Shown piece by piece: positions 1 through 8,287 of a stretch of DNA of 64,000 nucleotides. How positions within the stretch are numbered: position 1 is the stretch's first letter; each line of letters opens with the position of its first letter. Position numbers and translations under genes: made by a program. The stretch is from Gelidibacter salicanalis. GTDB lineage: Bacteria; Bacteroidota; Bacteroidia; Flavobacteriales; Flavobacteriaceae. The notes beneath the pieces are model-generated. The model ran no database searches. It had not been told where the DNA came from and was given only the letters and a program-made list of their open reading frames with translations. Location of the stretch: contig NZ_JAEHJZ010000025.1 in the NCBI RefSeq assembly GCF_016469035.1, forward strand, positions 1 to 64,000, in the 5' to 3' direction.

Positions 1-15
1 TTGGGTTTTATTCCC

Positions 16-79
16 CGACGCTCTGCGTCGAAATAAAAAAGGAACTTCTACTTGATACCTCGTACCCTTGGGTCGAGGT
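16..79. repeat. Two small intergenic palindromes
   Basis: Two inverted repeats lie side by side. CGACGC-tct-GCGTCG occupies 16-30. ACCTCG at 57-62 pairs with CGAGGT at 74-79, and its centre TACCCTTGGG is itself nearly symmetric. Both are short hairpin-type palindromes in non-coding DNA downstream of the leftward cysteine desulfurase gene. No run of T follows either on the minus strand, so they are not convincing intrinsic terminators. They sit next to a dispersed repeat copy, and palindromes of this kind also occur inside other copies of that element. Confidence 0.5.
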
Positions 80-149
80 TGTTCATTTAAACTTATCTTT
101 TTCCAAAAAATGTTATGGAGAAGGAGCAGACGCTTCACTTCTAAATCAC

Positions 150-240
150 ACCTGATTATCAGTCAGTTATTTTCATTGTTTTGTTCCCTGCCAGCCGTTT
201 CTTTAGGCACGGTCTTGACTCTTTACCGGACAACAATGAG
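150..240 (-). repeat. Dispersed intergenic repeat, copy C (partial)
   Basis: Read on the minus strand, this stretch begins TTGTCCGGTAAAGAGTCAAG near 235 and ends with AACTGACTGATAATCAG near 155. Both blocks, in the same order and similar spacing, recur at 4257-4432 and 25747-25938. Past the second block the similarity fades, so this copy looks truncated. No coding frame here is credible. It may be the remnant of an insertion-sequence end or a miniature element; I infer mobility only from its dispersed, diverged copies. Confidence 0.55.
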
Positions 241-270
241 TTTTAATTATATTTTACCTCTGTTTCAGTC

Positions 271-319
271 TTTTCTCTATTCTCTTCTCTCTTCTCTCTT
301 CTCTCTGTTCTCTTAATTC
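271..319. repeat. Heptad-period array, TTCTCTC core (7 units)
   Basis: Seven consecutive 7-base units can be laid out from 271: TTTTCTC, TATTCTC, then TTCTCTC three times, TGTTCTC and TTAATTC. The period is exactly seven. Read on the other strand the unit is GAGAGAA, close to the GAGAGTA unit at 12823-12871. The array ends six bases before the stop of the leftward cysteine desulfurase gene, so it lies immediately 3' of that gene. Confidence 0.75.
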
Positions 320-324
320 TACTT

Positions 325-1464
325 TCAAATAAAATCTTTCAGCACACCAATCACATAATCAACTTCCTCCTTCGTATTAAAGCTTGAGAACGAGAACCTG
401 ACAGAAGGTTTTAATAAGTAATCTGGGCTCAAAATTTCAGACAGAACGTGTGAGTTTTGATTGCTTCCACTTTGGCACGCTGATCCTTTAGAACAGGCAA
501 TGCCTTTCAAATCCAATTGAAAATGAAGCATCCCTCCTTTTTCTGGCGCAATTGGTAAACACACATTAATTAATGTATAGGTGCTGTTTTCTGAATCTTC
601 ACAATTGCCATTAAAAGTGATGTCAGGAGACAAACGTTTCAATTGGTCAATAAAATATGTTTTAAGTTCTGAGATCTGTTTTCGCTCAGCTTCAAGATTG
701 GCATAACTCAGTTTCAATGCCGTTTCCATCCCTACAATGTTGTGGATAGCTTCAGTACCTGCGCGATACCCACGCTCCTGTTCGCCTCCAAGCAAGGAAG
801 CTTTAATACCGGATCCTTTTCTGATAAACGCAAAACCTACCCCTTTGGGCCCATGGAATTTATGGGCGCTTGCCGCTAGAAAATCGATAGGAATCGTTTG
901 TAAATCCAAATTGTAATGCCCTATAGATTGTACGGTATCACTGTGGAATAAGGCATGATGTGCTTTACAAAGGGCTGCTACTTTTGCAAGATCGAGTTTG
1001 TTTCCAATTTCATTATTGATGTGCATCAAACTGACCAAACTCTTATTTGAAGATTGTAATAATCGCTCTAGATCATTTATGTCAACCACCCCATTGTCCG
1101 ATAACTTCACATAACTCACGGTAATGCCATATTCTTTTTGAAGCTGTTCAACCGTATGCAACACGGCATGGTGCTCCAGTTTGCTGGTGATGATTTCTGT
1201 TACCCCCAAATCTCTTACAGCACTGCGCAACACTAAATTATCAGCCTCCGTACCTCCCGCGGTAAAAACAATTTCTGACGCATAGACATTTAAAAATGAA
1301 GCAATCGTTTTTCTAGAGGTTTCCATCAATGATTTTGCTGAACGTCCCATTCCGTGGGTAGAAGAGGCGTTGCCATACTGTAGGCGCATCACTTCAGTCA
1401 TCCGTTCTATGACCGCGTCTCGTATTGGGGTTGTTGCTGCATTGTCAAAATAAACTTGTTTCAT
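325..1464 (-). CDS. Cysteine desulfurase (IscS/NifS family)
   Basis: This 379-residue PLP enzyme takes sulfur from L-cysteine as a persulfide for Fe-S cluster assembly and thiolated cofactors. The N-terminus FDNAATT, the GTEADNL motif near residue 71 and the PLP-lysine motif SAHKFHGPKG (Lys202) are all present. The catalytic cysteine lies in GSACQSGS (Cys330) on the long mobile loop, and there is a further Cys324. The length is normal for the family. No isc or suf partner lies next to it, so it may be a stand-alone general desulfurase. The start at 1464 leads directly into the conserved YFDNAATTP segment. Function is confident; assignment to IscS rather than another housekeeping paralogue is not. 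Confidence 0.93.
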   Translation of the reverse strand: MKQVYFDNAATTPIRDAVIERMTEVMRLQYGNASSTHGMGRSAKSLMETSRKTIASFLNVYASEIVFTAGGTEADNLVLRSAVRDLGVTEIITSKLEHHAVLHTVEQLQKEYGITVSYVKLSDNGVVDINDLERLLQSSNKSLVSLMHINNEIGNKLDLAKVAALCKAHHALFHSDTVQSIGHYNLDLQTIPIDFLAASAHKFHGPKGVGFAFIRKGSGIKASLLGGEQERGYRAGTEAIHNIVGMETALKLSYANLEAERKQISELKTYFIDQLKRLSPDITFNGNCEDSENSTYTLINVCLPIAPEKGGMLHFQLDLKGIACSKGSACQSGSNQNSHVLSEILSPDYLLKPSVRFSFSSFNTKEEVDYVIGVLKDFI

Positions 1465-1688
1465 AGCTGTGTTTTATAAATTATAATGACTTAGGAGTCA
1501 AAATAGAATTGATAACATGTCGGAATTTTTATGGAATTTGGAATCTACTGTAATAGTCACCTCAATAAAGTCATCATTCAATTGCTCAGAACTTCGGAAT
1601 AAATTTTAAAGAAAAGCACTTCCTGAAAGCAAAAATACTCCAAATAAAATTATTTGAGAGATGGGGCGTTATAAATTAGAGAATGCCT

Positions 1689-1696
1689 TATTTTTG
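1689..1696 (+). promoter_or_regulatory. TANNTTTG -7 box candidate before the Asp-rich lipoprotein
   Basis: TATTTTTG matches the Bacteroidota -7 consensus TANNTTTG, 11 bases before the ATG at 1708. I do not see a TTG at the usual -33 distance. The match is short and the region AT-rich, so this is only a candidate. Confidence 0.35.
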
Positions 1697-1707
1697 TTGC
1701 TTAATCA

Positions 1708-2637
1708 ATGGAAATGCAAAAAATAGTTTACCTCTTAAGTTTATGCGTAGCACTTACCGCTTGTGACGATGGCGATATTATGGAAGTAGAATTGGCGTTT
1801 GACAAGCAGCTGTTTAGATGCGAACTAAATCCTGAATCTTATTTTTTATACGATATCAAAACTGATCCCTCTGAATCGTTGAGTTTAATTTTTCCAAACA
1901 ACACCACGACAAAGCTGATATTCAATCCGGAGACCAACAATTATACAAGTACTTTTGAGATTAACGGCTCCGGTACTAAGTTCAATTATAGGACGTATGA
2001 TGGCGATCCAAAAAAGGTAATCTGTAATTTATTACCTGATGCCAATACTAACATTCTCAAAGATTATGCTGCAACATCTGGTACGGTTACAACATTGACC
2101 ACTTTTATTGATGATGATGATGATGGCATTCCTTCTGATTTTGAAGATGATAATTTAGATGGCGATAACGATCCAGCAACCAATCCTACAGATTCTGATG
2201 GCGATGGCATCCCAGATTATCTTGACGATGATGATGATAATGATAATGTGTTGACTAAAAATGAAGGTCACAACTATACAGAAGTTGATGGTTTGTCTAA
2301 GGCGCAAGATACTGACGGAGACGGGACACCTGATTATTTAGACAATGACGACGACGGTGATGATGTTTTAACGCGTTTTGAGGATGAAAACCAGGATGGA
2401 AATCCGATGAACGATCGTGATGAGGCTACCCTGACACCAGCAGTTCCGAGGTATTTAAACAAAGTGGCCACAGATGTTTATGATTATCAGTTGTTCAACA
2501 AAAACACCTACCAACGGATTACTACCGTCAAATTCCAAATTAAAAATGTCAACTTAGATATTATTAGTTTAACGGATATTGATTTTGGGACTTATACTAA
2601 CACTACTACCATTGAAATAGCTAATGAAAATGAATAA
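1708..2637 (+). CDS. Lipoprotein with Asp-rich thrombospondin-3-like repeats
   Basis: A 309-residue predicted lipoprotein. A short hydrophobic signal ends in the lipobox LTAC, after which the protein is acidic. Residues about 130-225 hold repeated Asp-rich loops such as DSDGDGIPDYLDDDDD and DTDGDGTPDYLDNDDD, typical of calcium-binding thrombospondin type 3 repeats in surface proteins of this phylum. The N- and C-terminal parts match nothing I recognise. An ATG at 1714 gives a more typical lipoprotein start and is equally possible. It is a single gene, convergent with the Smr-domain gene. Likely exported and anchored in a membrane; its binding partner is unknown. Confidence 0.8.
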   Translation: MEMQKIVYLLSLCVALTACDDGDIMEVELAFDKQLFRCELNPESYFLYDIKTDPSESLSLIFPNNTTTKLIFNPETNNYTSTFEINGSGTKFNYRTYDGDPKKVICNLLPDANTNILKDYAATSGTVTTLTTFIDDDDDGIPSDFEDDNLDGDNDPATNPTDSDGDGIPDYLDDDDDNDNVLTKNEGHNYTEVDGLSKAQDTDGDGTPDYLDNDDDGDDVLTRFEDENQDGNPMNDRDEATLTPAVPRYLNKVATDVYDYQLFNKNTYQRITTVKFQIKNVNLDIISLTDIDFGTYTNTTTIEIANENE

Positions 2638-2714
2638 TGTTTTTCATCTATAAGCTATTTATAACTAAAAGCAGTATGTTTTTTGCTGACAAATAAATTG
2701 CAACCTGGTGCTAT

Positions 2715-3269
2715 TTAACTATTCTGATAAATATAAACTTCAGTGGCTCCCAAACCGTATTTTTGAAAATCGGCCTCGTAAAACTTAACATTGTCATAGC
2801 GTCTAAAAAGCGTTTCCAACTCCATTTTTAGCACACCTTCTCCTACACCATGAATAAAGACTATTTTTTGAATGCGTTTACCAATGGCGAATTCTAGCTT
2901 TCGTTGTGCGGTATCCAACTGCAAGGTCAACATGTCGTAATTGGATAAATGACGTTGGTTTTCCGTCAGATTGTGGATGTGTAAATCCACTTCCATGGTA
3001 GGTTGGTTGCGTTCTTTCGGTTTTACCCTTATAGACTTTCGCTTTACATTTTGTTCTTTTTCCGACAGCACTTCCTGAAATGAGTGTTCAGAAAAAATGC
3101 TGGATTTCAAGGTATCCTTGTCTTCCATTTTAAGCAATTCAGATTCTTTAAAATCCATAAGAAAACCATCCTCCGTCTCCATAAAAACGGTCTGCCCCTC
3201 AATTTTTGAAACCCTTCCAGAAATGGCCTCATCCAATACCGTTACCTTATCGCCTACTTTTAAGTTCAT
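2715..3269 (-). CDS. Smr-domain protein (MutS2 C-terminal-like)
   Basis: A 184-residue protein. An N-terminal beta-rich segment (about 1-60, with VGDKVTVLDEAISGRVSKI) resembles a small SH3/KOW-like barrel, and a C-terminal Smr domain covers about 95-184. The Smr signature is visible as VDLHIHNL followed by IHGVGEGVLK, the counterpart of the HGxGxG loop. Smr domains are nucleic-acid endonuclease or binding modules, known from MutS2. The MutS2 ATPase is absent here, so this is a stand-alone Smr protein. Its start codon overlaps the stop of the upstream small membrane protein gene (ATGA), so the two are probably translated together. Confidence 0.85.
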   Translation of the reverse strand: MNLKVGDKVTVLDEAISGRVSKIEGQTVFMETEDGFLMDFKESELLKMEDKDTLKSSIFSEHSFQEVLSEKEQNVKRKSIRVKPKERNQPTMEVDLHIHNLTENQRHLSNYDMLTLQLDTAQRKLEFAIGKRIQKIVFIHGVGEGVLKMELETLFRRYDNVKFYEADFQKYGLGATEVYIYQNS

Positions 3270-3463
3270 GGCTTGTCAGTATTATCAGAAGGTGTTTCTG
3301 GATCGTTTTTGCTGGGAATGTTTTTTGAAATGCGATACACACCAATCATCAAAATCACAATGCCACCAATAAGGACATATTCATTTTGGTCCACTCCAGC
3401 CCTGGCGTAAATGGCAACAAATCCGCCAATAATGATGAGTAAAATATTTATAATCCGTGACAT
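3266..3463 (-). CDS. Small membrane protein, 65 residues
   Basis: It starts with a transmembrane helix (about 5-20) and continues with a second hydrophobic segment (about 28-44), then a polar tail rich in Asn, Asp and Pro. The stop overlaps the start of the Smr-domain gene by four bases, which supports it as a real upstream partner rather than a chance frame. I do not recognise a family. Probably an inner-membrane protein of unknown role. Confidence 0.7.
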   Translation of the reverse strand: MSRIINILLIIIGGFVAIYARAGVDQNEYVLIGGIVILMIGVYRISKNIPSKNDPETPSDNTDKP

Positions 3464-3581
3464 AGTATACGTAGGTTAATTATTTAAAGAACGACGAAAT
3501 TACAAATTTAGAACTAAAAAAAACAGCAGTTATAGACAAATCTAAGCTGAAAAAATCAGCGCATCACTTGGTATCTTTTTA

Positions 3582-3589
3582 TACATTTG
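3582..3589 (+). promoter_or_regulatory. TANNTTTG -7 box candidate abutting the DUF2752 gene
   Basis: TACATTTG matches the Bacteroidota -7 consensus and ends three bases before the ATG at 3593. If used, the transcript would begin at about the start codon, giving a leaderless or nearly leaderless message. No matching -33 TTG is seen at the normal distance. Confidence 0.35.
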
Positions 3590-3592
3590 CGT

Positions 3593-3892
3593 ATGACTTT
3601 GATCAACCTTATCAAGCCTGAAGATTTTATGCTCCCTTGTTTAAACAAGCAGTTGTTTGGCTTGGAGTGCTTGGGCTGTGGCATTCAACGCGCTACGCTT
3701 TTAATGTTTAGGGGCGACTTTGTGTTGGCGTTTAAAACCTATCCTGCTATATATACGCTTATTTTATTGGCACTTTTTCTTATATTTAACCTGATCATCA
3801 AATTTAAATATGATTACGGAATCAAAATCGGCTTAATCAGTCTTAACGTCATCATCATTGTAGTCAGTTTTCTAATTAAAATAATCAACTAA
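3593..3892 (+). CDS. DUF2752 family membrane protein
   Basis: About 99 residues from the ATG at 3593; a TTG two codons earlier (3587) is possible but lies within the -7-like box. The motif LECLGCGIQRA is the hallmark cysteine-pair segment of DUF2752 proteins. Two hydrophobic helices follow (about 45-65 and 75-95). The family is widespread in Bacteroidota, without a settled function. The next gene starts ten bases after the stop and encodes a CCC-motif membrane protein; the two are a recurrent pair, so an operon is likely. Confidence 0.8.
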   Translation: MTLINLIKPEDFMLPCLNKQLFGLECLGCGIQRATLLMFRGDFVLAFKTYPAIYTLILLALFLIFNLIIKFKYDYGIKIGLISLNVIIIVVSFLIKIIN

Positions 3893-3902
3893 AACCAATC
3901 GC

Positions 3903-4238
3903 ATGGAAAGACAACAATTACCAAATTCAACACTCATTTTAGTATTCGGCATCATTTCTATTATTACCTGCTGCTGTTACGGGGTTATCGGGCTGCCATT
4001 AGGTATTATCGCCTTGGTCATGGCCAATAAAGCAACCACTGTGTATGCAGCAGACCCGGAACTGTATACAGGATTTCAAAATGTAAAAACAGGTAAAATA
4101 CTTGCTATTATTGGAATTGTCTTAAATGCTATTTTCTTAATTTATGTGATATGGATGTTTGCAACCCTTGGCAGCGATGGCATTCAACAGATGTCTGAAG
4201 ACTTGATGAGAGGCATGAATGATGGTATGGAACAATAA
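3903..4238 (+). CDS. CCC-motif membrane protein
   Basis: A 111-residue protein with two membrane helices. The first (about 10-40) carries three successive cysteines in ITCCCYGVIGLPLGI, the feature that names this flavobacterial family. The second lies at about 66-88, and a polar, Met-rich tail ends the protein. It follows the DUF2752 gene by ten bases and is probably co-transcribed. No enzymatic motif is visible. Function unknown. Confidence 0.8.
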   Translation: MERQQLPNSTLILVFGIISIITCCCYGVIGLPLGIIALVMANKATTVYAADPELYTGFQNVKTGKILAIIGIVLNAIFLIYVIWMFATLGSDGIQQMSEDLMRGMNDGMEQ

Positions 4239-4256
4239 TAATTTCTATTTTAAAAC

Positions 4257-4432
4257 AGTATTATCCAATAAAGAATTTAGACCGCTGCGCTTATAGAATA
4301 AACCTGCCCTTGCCGTCAGGCGGGGAACCAACATTTGATTATAACTGACTGAGAAACTACGTTATTCCAAATTAAATTTGTTCAATCACTCTAAGCAATA
4401 GTGGTTTCAAAAAGCAAGGTGCCTTTTTAAAA
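4257..4432 (+). repeat. Dispersed intergenic repeat, copy A
   Basis: This non-coding stretch aligns with 25747-25938 along nearly its whole length. Shared blocks are TTATCCAATAAAGAATTTAG at the left, CGCTGCGCTT, AACTGACTGA near 4344, ATTAAATTTG, CAATCACTCTAAG, GGTTTCAAAAA and AAGGTGCC. The middle holds a GC-rich imperfect palindrome (about 4310-4332) where copy B has two perfect ones. A partial third copy lies inverted at 150-240. No credible reading frame is present. Confidence 0.75.
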
Positions 4433-4510
4433 TCGCGTACCACATCTCGTTTTAATGGAATTGGCAACCCTTCTATCTTTTTTATTGGACACTCATATTT
4501 TTAAACACTC

Positions 4511-4537
4511 AAAAAGCGGCTTAAAAGGCCGCTTTTT
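4511..4537. terminator. Bidirectional intrinsic terminator
   Basis: A 10-bp perfect stem (AAAAAGCGGC paired with GCCGCTTTTT) with a 7-base loop has A/T-rich flanks that give a U-tract in both directions. It lies between the rightward DUF2752/CCC pair and the leftward rocD-DUF5362 pair, and so can end both transcripts. The remainder of 4239-4581 holds repeat copy A and nothing else I can identify. Confidence 0.85.
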
Positions 4538-4581
4538 TATATCATAACATTCCGAGATAGCTTTACCTCTGGGGGTTTGGG

Positions 4582-5037
4582 TTACATTAACCCTGTAAAT
4601 AACGCGCCCACAAAAATCAATATATATAGACTCATAATGGCAATTGTAAAGATGCCTAAAAACTTATAATGCGATTTTAAGTTTGAAAATGCTGCCGTTA
4701 AATCGTCATTATTTTTAGCACTTAGTGCACTTTTCATTTTTCGGGAAAAATTAAAAAGATAAAGCACCGGGAAAAAGTAGAATAATGCCATAACCACATA
4801 AACAATTCCAAAATAAGACATATTCATATCCATGCCCATAGCTTCATAAGGGTTGCCACCCGGCATAAAGCCCATGGCCACACTAAAGAACACACCAAAA
4901 AGAAGCATGAGTCCGATACCTATAAATCCTAAAATGGAAAGAAAATAAGTCCAACTGGAAGTTTCTTTTAAAAAGCCTACTATTGCTGGTGACAGATTCA
5001 GTTCAAACGTGTCGAAAGCAGATTTTTCTTCTGTCAT
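4582..5037 (-). CDS. DUF5362-type membrane protein
   Basis: A 151-residue protein with a short cytosolic N-terminus and four hydrophobic segments at about 25-52, 72-97, and two closely spaced near 118-150. The overall pattern fits DUF5362-like integral membrane proteins of Bacteroidota, whose role is unknown. Its ATG overlaps the rocD stop by one base (TAATG), so translation is probably coupled to rocD. The family call rests on general resemblance and is moderate. Confidence 0.7.
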   Translation of the reverse strand: MTEEKSAFDTFELNLSPAIVGFLKETSSWTYFLSILGFIGIGLMLLFGVFFSVAMGFMPGGNPYEAMGMDMNMSYFGIVYVVMALFYFFPVLYLFNFSRKMKSALSAKNNDDLTAAFSNLKSHYKFLGIFTIAIMSLYILIFVGALFTGLM

Positions 5038-6287
5038 TATAATTTGGGTTCAAATTGTTTTAATGTTTTAACAATAATACCCACACAATCTAACAATTGT
5101 TCTTCATTGATGACTAAAGGCGGCGCAAAACGGATAATGTTGCCATGGGTTGGCTTTGCTAACAGTCCGTTGTCTCGCAATGCCAAGCAAATGTTCCAAG
5201 CTGTCTCACTGTCTTCACTATCATTTATAACAATAGCGTTAAGCAACCCTTTTCCTCTTACCAGTTTTGTAATCGAACTCGTTTCGATAAATGTATTTAG
5301 CTCACTTCTAAAAAGTTGCCCTAACTTCTCAGCGTTTTTAGCCAAGTGTTCATCTTTAACAACTTCTAAAGCAGCCATAGCTACAGCCGCAGCAACAGGA
5401 TTTCCGCCAAATGTACTGCCGTGATTTCCTGGTTGGATGACATTCATTATAGGATCATTTGCTAATACCGCACTTACTGGGTAAGCGCCACCACTTAAGG
5501 CTTTTCCTAAAATTAAAATATCTGGTTTCACATTTTCATGATCTACCGCCAATAGTTTTCCTGTTCTTGCAATCCCCGTCTGAACTTCATCTGCCATAAA
5601 CAATACATTATACTGTTCACATAAGGCTTTGGCTTTAGAAAGATAGTTTTCGCTTGGCACATAAACGCCAGCTTCCCCTTGTATAGGTTCTACCAAAAAT
5701 CCTGCAACGTTTGGATTACTTTTTAGAGTGGCTTCCAATTCGGCTAGATTATCGTATTCAATCTTTATAAATCCGTCCGTAAAAGGTCCAAAATGTTCAC
5801 GCGCCACAGGATCATTGGAAAATGATATGATAGTGGTGGTACGGCCATGGAAATTGTTTTTACAAACCACAATTTCTGCTTTGTGGTTTTCAATACCTTT
5901 GACCTCATAGGCCCATTTTCTACAAATCTTAAGCGCAGTTTCTACGGCTTCTGCACCTGTATTCATTGGTAAAATCTTGTCAAAGCCAAAATATTGAGCC
6001 GCATAGGCTTCAAATTTGCCTAACATATCATTGTGAAACGCACGAGACGTTAAGGTTAATGTTCTGGCTTGATCCACCATAGCATCGATAATTTTTGGAT
6101 GACAATGGCCTTGGTTAACGGCGGAATAGGCAGAAAGAAAATCATAATATTTTTTTCCTTCAACATCCCAAACATACACCCCTTCTCCTTTACTCAGTAC
6201 TACAGGTAACGGATGGTAATTGTGTGCACCATACTTGTTTTCTAAATTGATCGCTTGTTGCGAAGTTAATTGGTCTAAAACAGCCAT
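5037..6287 (-). CDS. rocD: Ornithine--oxo-acid aminotransferase
   Basis: A class III PLP aminotransferase of 416 residues from the ATG at 6287. It converts ornithine and 2-oxoglutarate to glutamate semialdehyde and glutamate in arginine/ornithine catabolism and proline synthesis. The N-terminus [16 protein letters not shown] is characteristic of ornithine aminotransferases. [14 protein letters not shown] and the PLP-lysine segment [15 protein letters not shown] are present. The frame stays open to 6389, but those 34 extra residues are not conserved in character and contain the palindrome at 6364-6378, so I reject the longer start. It shares a TAATG junction with the downstream DUF5362-type gene. 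Confidence 0.93.
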   Translation of the reverse strand: MAVLDQLTSQQAINLENKYGAHNYHPLPVVLSKGEGVYVWDVEGKKYYDFLSAYSAVNQGHCHPKIIDAMVDQARTLTLTSRAFHNDMLGKFEAYAAQYFGFDKILPMNTGAEAVETALKICRKWAYEVKGIENHKAEIVVCKNNFHGRTTTIISFSNDPVAREHFGPFTDGFIKIEYDNLAELEATLKSNPNVAGFLVEPIQGEAGVYVPSENYLSKAKALCEQYNVLFMADEVQTGIARTGKLLAVDHENVKPDILILGKALSGGAYPVSAVLANDPIMNVIQPGNHGSTFGGNPVAAAVAMAALEVVKDEHLAKNAEKLGQLFRSELNTFIETSSITKLVRGKGLLNAIVINDSEDSETAWNICLALRDNGLLAKPTHGNIIRFAPPLVINEEQLLDCVGIIVKTLKQFEPKL

Positions 6288-6417
6288 ATTATAAGAATTT
6301 AAGGTTTTATGTCTAAAAGACATAGTTTGACCACTTTTGAGGCGGCAAACATTAATAATTACATCTCGCTTAGCGAGAAAAATAACCATTCCTACTGTAC
6401 CTTTATTCTTTCGATAT

Positions 6418-6433
6418 CCCGATAGCTATCGGG
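6418..6433. repeat. Perfect 16-bp palindrome CCCGATAGCTATCGGG
   Basis: The sequence is self-complementary over all sixteen bases and recurs identically at 25809-25824. Both sit in non-coding DNA; the second is inside dispersed repeat copy B. It could be a protein-binding site or the core of a small palindromic repeat family. Nothing in the sequence decides between these. Confidence 0.7.
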
Positions 6434-6727
6434 GACGAAAAAGCAGCGTGGGAGAGAAATCACCCCTAGGGCCTGCAAATTATGAAATAATTAAGCCTCT
6501 AAAAAATTTTAGGGTTGTTTTAGGTCTACATATTTAGCAAAGTTAGTATTAAAAGATGATTTCTATTTTTGAATATAACTTTCTTAATAGGACATCTTCC
6601 CTAATTCTCATAATATTAAGCGCTCTTAAAGTCACTGAATCACTCAAAAAAGCCCTAATAATTCAAGTATCCAGAACAACAGCCAATGGCCCTTCACATG
6701 TAAATCAGAATTTCACTAATAAAATGA

Positions 6728-6755
6728 CAATTTGTAATTCGCAAATCGCAATTGG
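6728..6755. repeat. Short heptad-period array (4 units)
   Basis: CAATTTG, TAATTCG, CAAATCG and CAATTGG follow one another without gaps. On the minus strand these read as CAATTG/GATTTG-type heptads, like the GATTNNN arrays at 8187 and 40444. Only four degenerate units are present, so this is the weakest member of the set. Confidence 0.45.
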
Positions 6756-6761
6756 TTTCAC

Positions 6762-6769
6762 TATTTTTG
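6762..6769 (+). promoter_or_regulatory. TANNTTTG -7 box candidate before rlmD
   Basis: TATTTTTG ends four bases before the rlmD ATG. A transcript from it would begin at about the start codon. There is no clear -33 TTG at 17-23 bases upstream; the nearest TTTG is 27 bases away. Confidence 0.35.
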
Positions 6770-6773
6770 CGGC

Positions 6774-8183
6774 ATGGGAAGAAGAAATAAAAAACAAATC
6801 TTTGAGAATGTCCTAGTTGTTGATGCTGGTGCAAAAGGAAAATCTGTTGCAAAATCGCCAGATGGCGCGGTCATTTTTATGCAAAATGTGGTTCCAGGTG
6901 ATGTGGTGGATGTAGAAACCTTTAAGAAGCGCAAATCATACTACGAAGGAAAAGCTATAAAATTTCACGAATATTCTGATAAACGGACAGAACCAAGATG
7001 TCAGCATTTTGGGGTTTGTGGCGGTTGCAAGTGGCAGGATATGGCCTATGAATACCAATTATTCTACAAGCAAAAGGAAGTGGAAGAAAATTTAAAGCGC
7101 ATTGGTCATTTAGAACTTCCTCCTATTACACCAATTTTAGGATCGGCCAAAGATTATTTTTACAGAAACAAAATGGAGTTTTCTTTTAGCGATAGCCGAT
7201 GGTTAACCTTGGAAGAAATTAAATCTGATGAGAATTTTGGAGATAAAAACGCGCTCGGCTTCCATATTCCTGGAATGTGGGATAAAATTTTAGATATTGA
7301 AAAGTGTTGGCTACAAGACGATCCTTCTAACGCCATTAGAAATTCTGTAAAAGAATTTACTGTAAAGCACGACATGGAATTCTTTAATGCGCGCAACCAA
7401 ACCGGATTTTTAAGAACCATGATGCTGCGCACCTCCTCTACGGGTGATATTATGGTGCTTTTTCAGTTCTATAAAGAAGACGAGGCCAACCGTGTATTAC
7501 TATTGGATTATATAGGCGATAAATTCCCAGAAATTACCTCTTTACAATATGTCATCAATGGTAAAGCGAATGACACCATTTATGATCAGGAAGTCATATG
7601 TTACAAAGGTGAAGATCATATTTTTGAGGAAATGGAGGGCTTAAAATTTAAGATCAACGCTAAATCCTTTTATCAGACCAATTCTGATCAGGCCTATGAA
7701 CTTTATAAAATTACACGTAATTTTGCCGATTTAAAAGGTGATGAACTTGTTTACGATTTGTACACAGGTACTGGAACCATTGCGCAATTTGTGGCTAAAA
7801 ACGCAAAAAAAGTAATCGGTGTTGAAGCTGTTGCTGATGCCATTACCGCTGCCAAAGAAAACGCACAATTAAACGGAATTGACAACGTTGCTTTTTATGT
7901 GGGCGATATGAAAAATGTGTTTAATACTGATTTCATTAATCAACATGGTCATCCAGATGTGATTATTACGGACCCTCCAAGAGATGGGATGCATAAGGAT
8001 GTCGTGCAACAAATATTGAACATTGCACCATCAAAAGTAGTGTATGTTAGTTGTAACAGTGCAACACAGGCCCGAGATCTGGAACTTATGGATGCCATGT
8101 ACAAAGTCACAAAAGTGCAACCAGTTGATATGTTTCCACAAACCCATCACGTAGAAAATGTTGTACTTTTGGAAAAAAGATAA
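6774..8183 (+). CDS. rlmD: 23S rRNA (uracil-C5) methyltransferase RlmD
   Basis: A 469-residue SAM-dependent methyltransferase of the RumA/TrmA family, which makes 5-methyluridine in 23S rRNA (U1939 in E. coli). An N-terminal TRAM-like barrel (about 10-65) is followed by the Fe-S cluster cysteines Cys76, Cys82 and Cys85 (CQHFGVCGGC) and a plausible fourth ligand, Cys178. The SAM site LYTGTGTIAQF, the DPPRDGMH motif and the catalytic-cysteine loop YVSCNSATQARD lie in the C-terminal half. Length and domain order are normal. A DUF6452-DUF6048 pair follows on the same strand, an arrangement common in Flavobacteriaceae. Assignment to RlmD rather than a paralogue in the same family is the main uncertainty. 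Confidence 0.93.
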   Translation: MGRRNKKQIFENVLVVDAGAKGKSVAKSPDGAVIFMQNVVPGDVVDVETFKKRKSYYEGKAIKFHEYSDKRTEPRCQHFGVCGGCKWQDMAYEYQLFYKQKEVEENLKRIGHLELPPITPILGSAKDYFYRNKMEFSFSDSRWLTLEEIKSDENFGDKNALGFHIPGMWDKILDIEKCWLQDDPSNAIRNSVKEFTVKHDMEFFNARNQTGFLRTMMLRTSSTGDIMVLFQFYKEDEANRVLLLDYIGDKFPEITSLQYVINGKANDTIYDQEVICYKGEDHIFEEMEGLKFKINAKSFYQTNSDQAYELYKITRNFADLKGDELVYDLYTGTGTIAQFVAKNAKKVIGVEAVADAITAAKENAQLNGIDNVAFYVGDMKNVFNTDFINQHGHPDVIITDPPRDGMHKDVVQQILNIAPSKVVYVSCNSATQARDLELMDAMYKVTKVQPVDMFPQTHHVENVVLLEKR

Positions 8184-8186
8184 CGG

Positions 8187-8249
8187 GATTGACGATTGTT
8201 GATTGCTGATTCTCGATTGACGATTAACGATTAACGATTGACAATTAAT
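8187..8249 (+). repeat. Heptad-period array, GATTNNN core (9 units)
   Basis: Directly after the rlmD stop come GATTGAC, GATTGTT, GATTGCT, GATTCTC, GATTGAC, GATTAAC, GATTAAC, GATTGAC and AATTAAT with no gap or phase slip. The first four bases are nearly invariant while the last three vary. The same core and period recur at 40444-40492. Confidence 0.8.
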
Positions 8250-8287
8250 TAGACTAACACAAATTTTAAATCAGAAACAACAGAAAC

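Larger units (their letters stand above)
6288..6761. other. Long non-coding gap between rocD and rlmD
   Basis: Nearly 500 bases without a credible gene between two divergent genes. It holds a small palindrome TCTCGCT-t-AGCGAGA (6364-6378), the 16-bp perfect palindrome at 6418-6433, a leftward TAACTTTG (plus-strand CAAAGTTA, 6538-6545) that could be a -7 box for rocD with a long leader, and a short heptad array at 6728-6755. The open frames at 6337-6537 and 6556-6816 have no recognisable content, and the second runs into rlmD. Confidence 0.5.

Noticed and set aside
68-316. Open frame of 82 codons at the left end
   Set aside because: It runs through a dispersed repeat copy and the TTCTCTC array; the Leu/Ser-rich peptide reflects the repeat, not a gene.
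6556-6816. Open frame of 86 codons between rocD and rlmD
   Set aside because: It overlaps the well-supported rlmD start in another frame and has no recognisable content.
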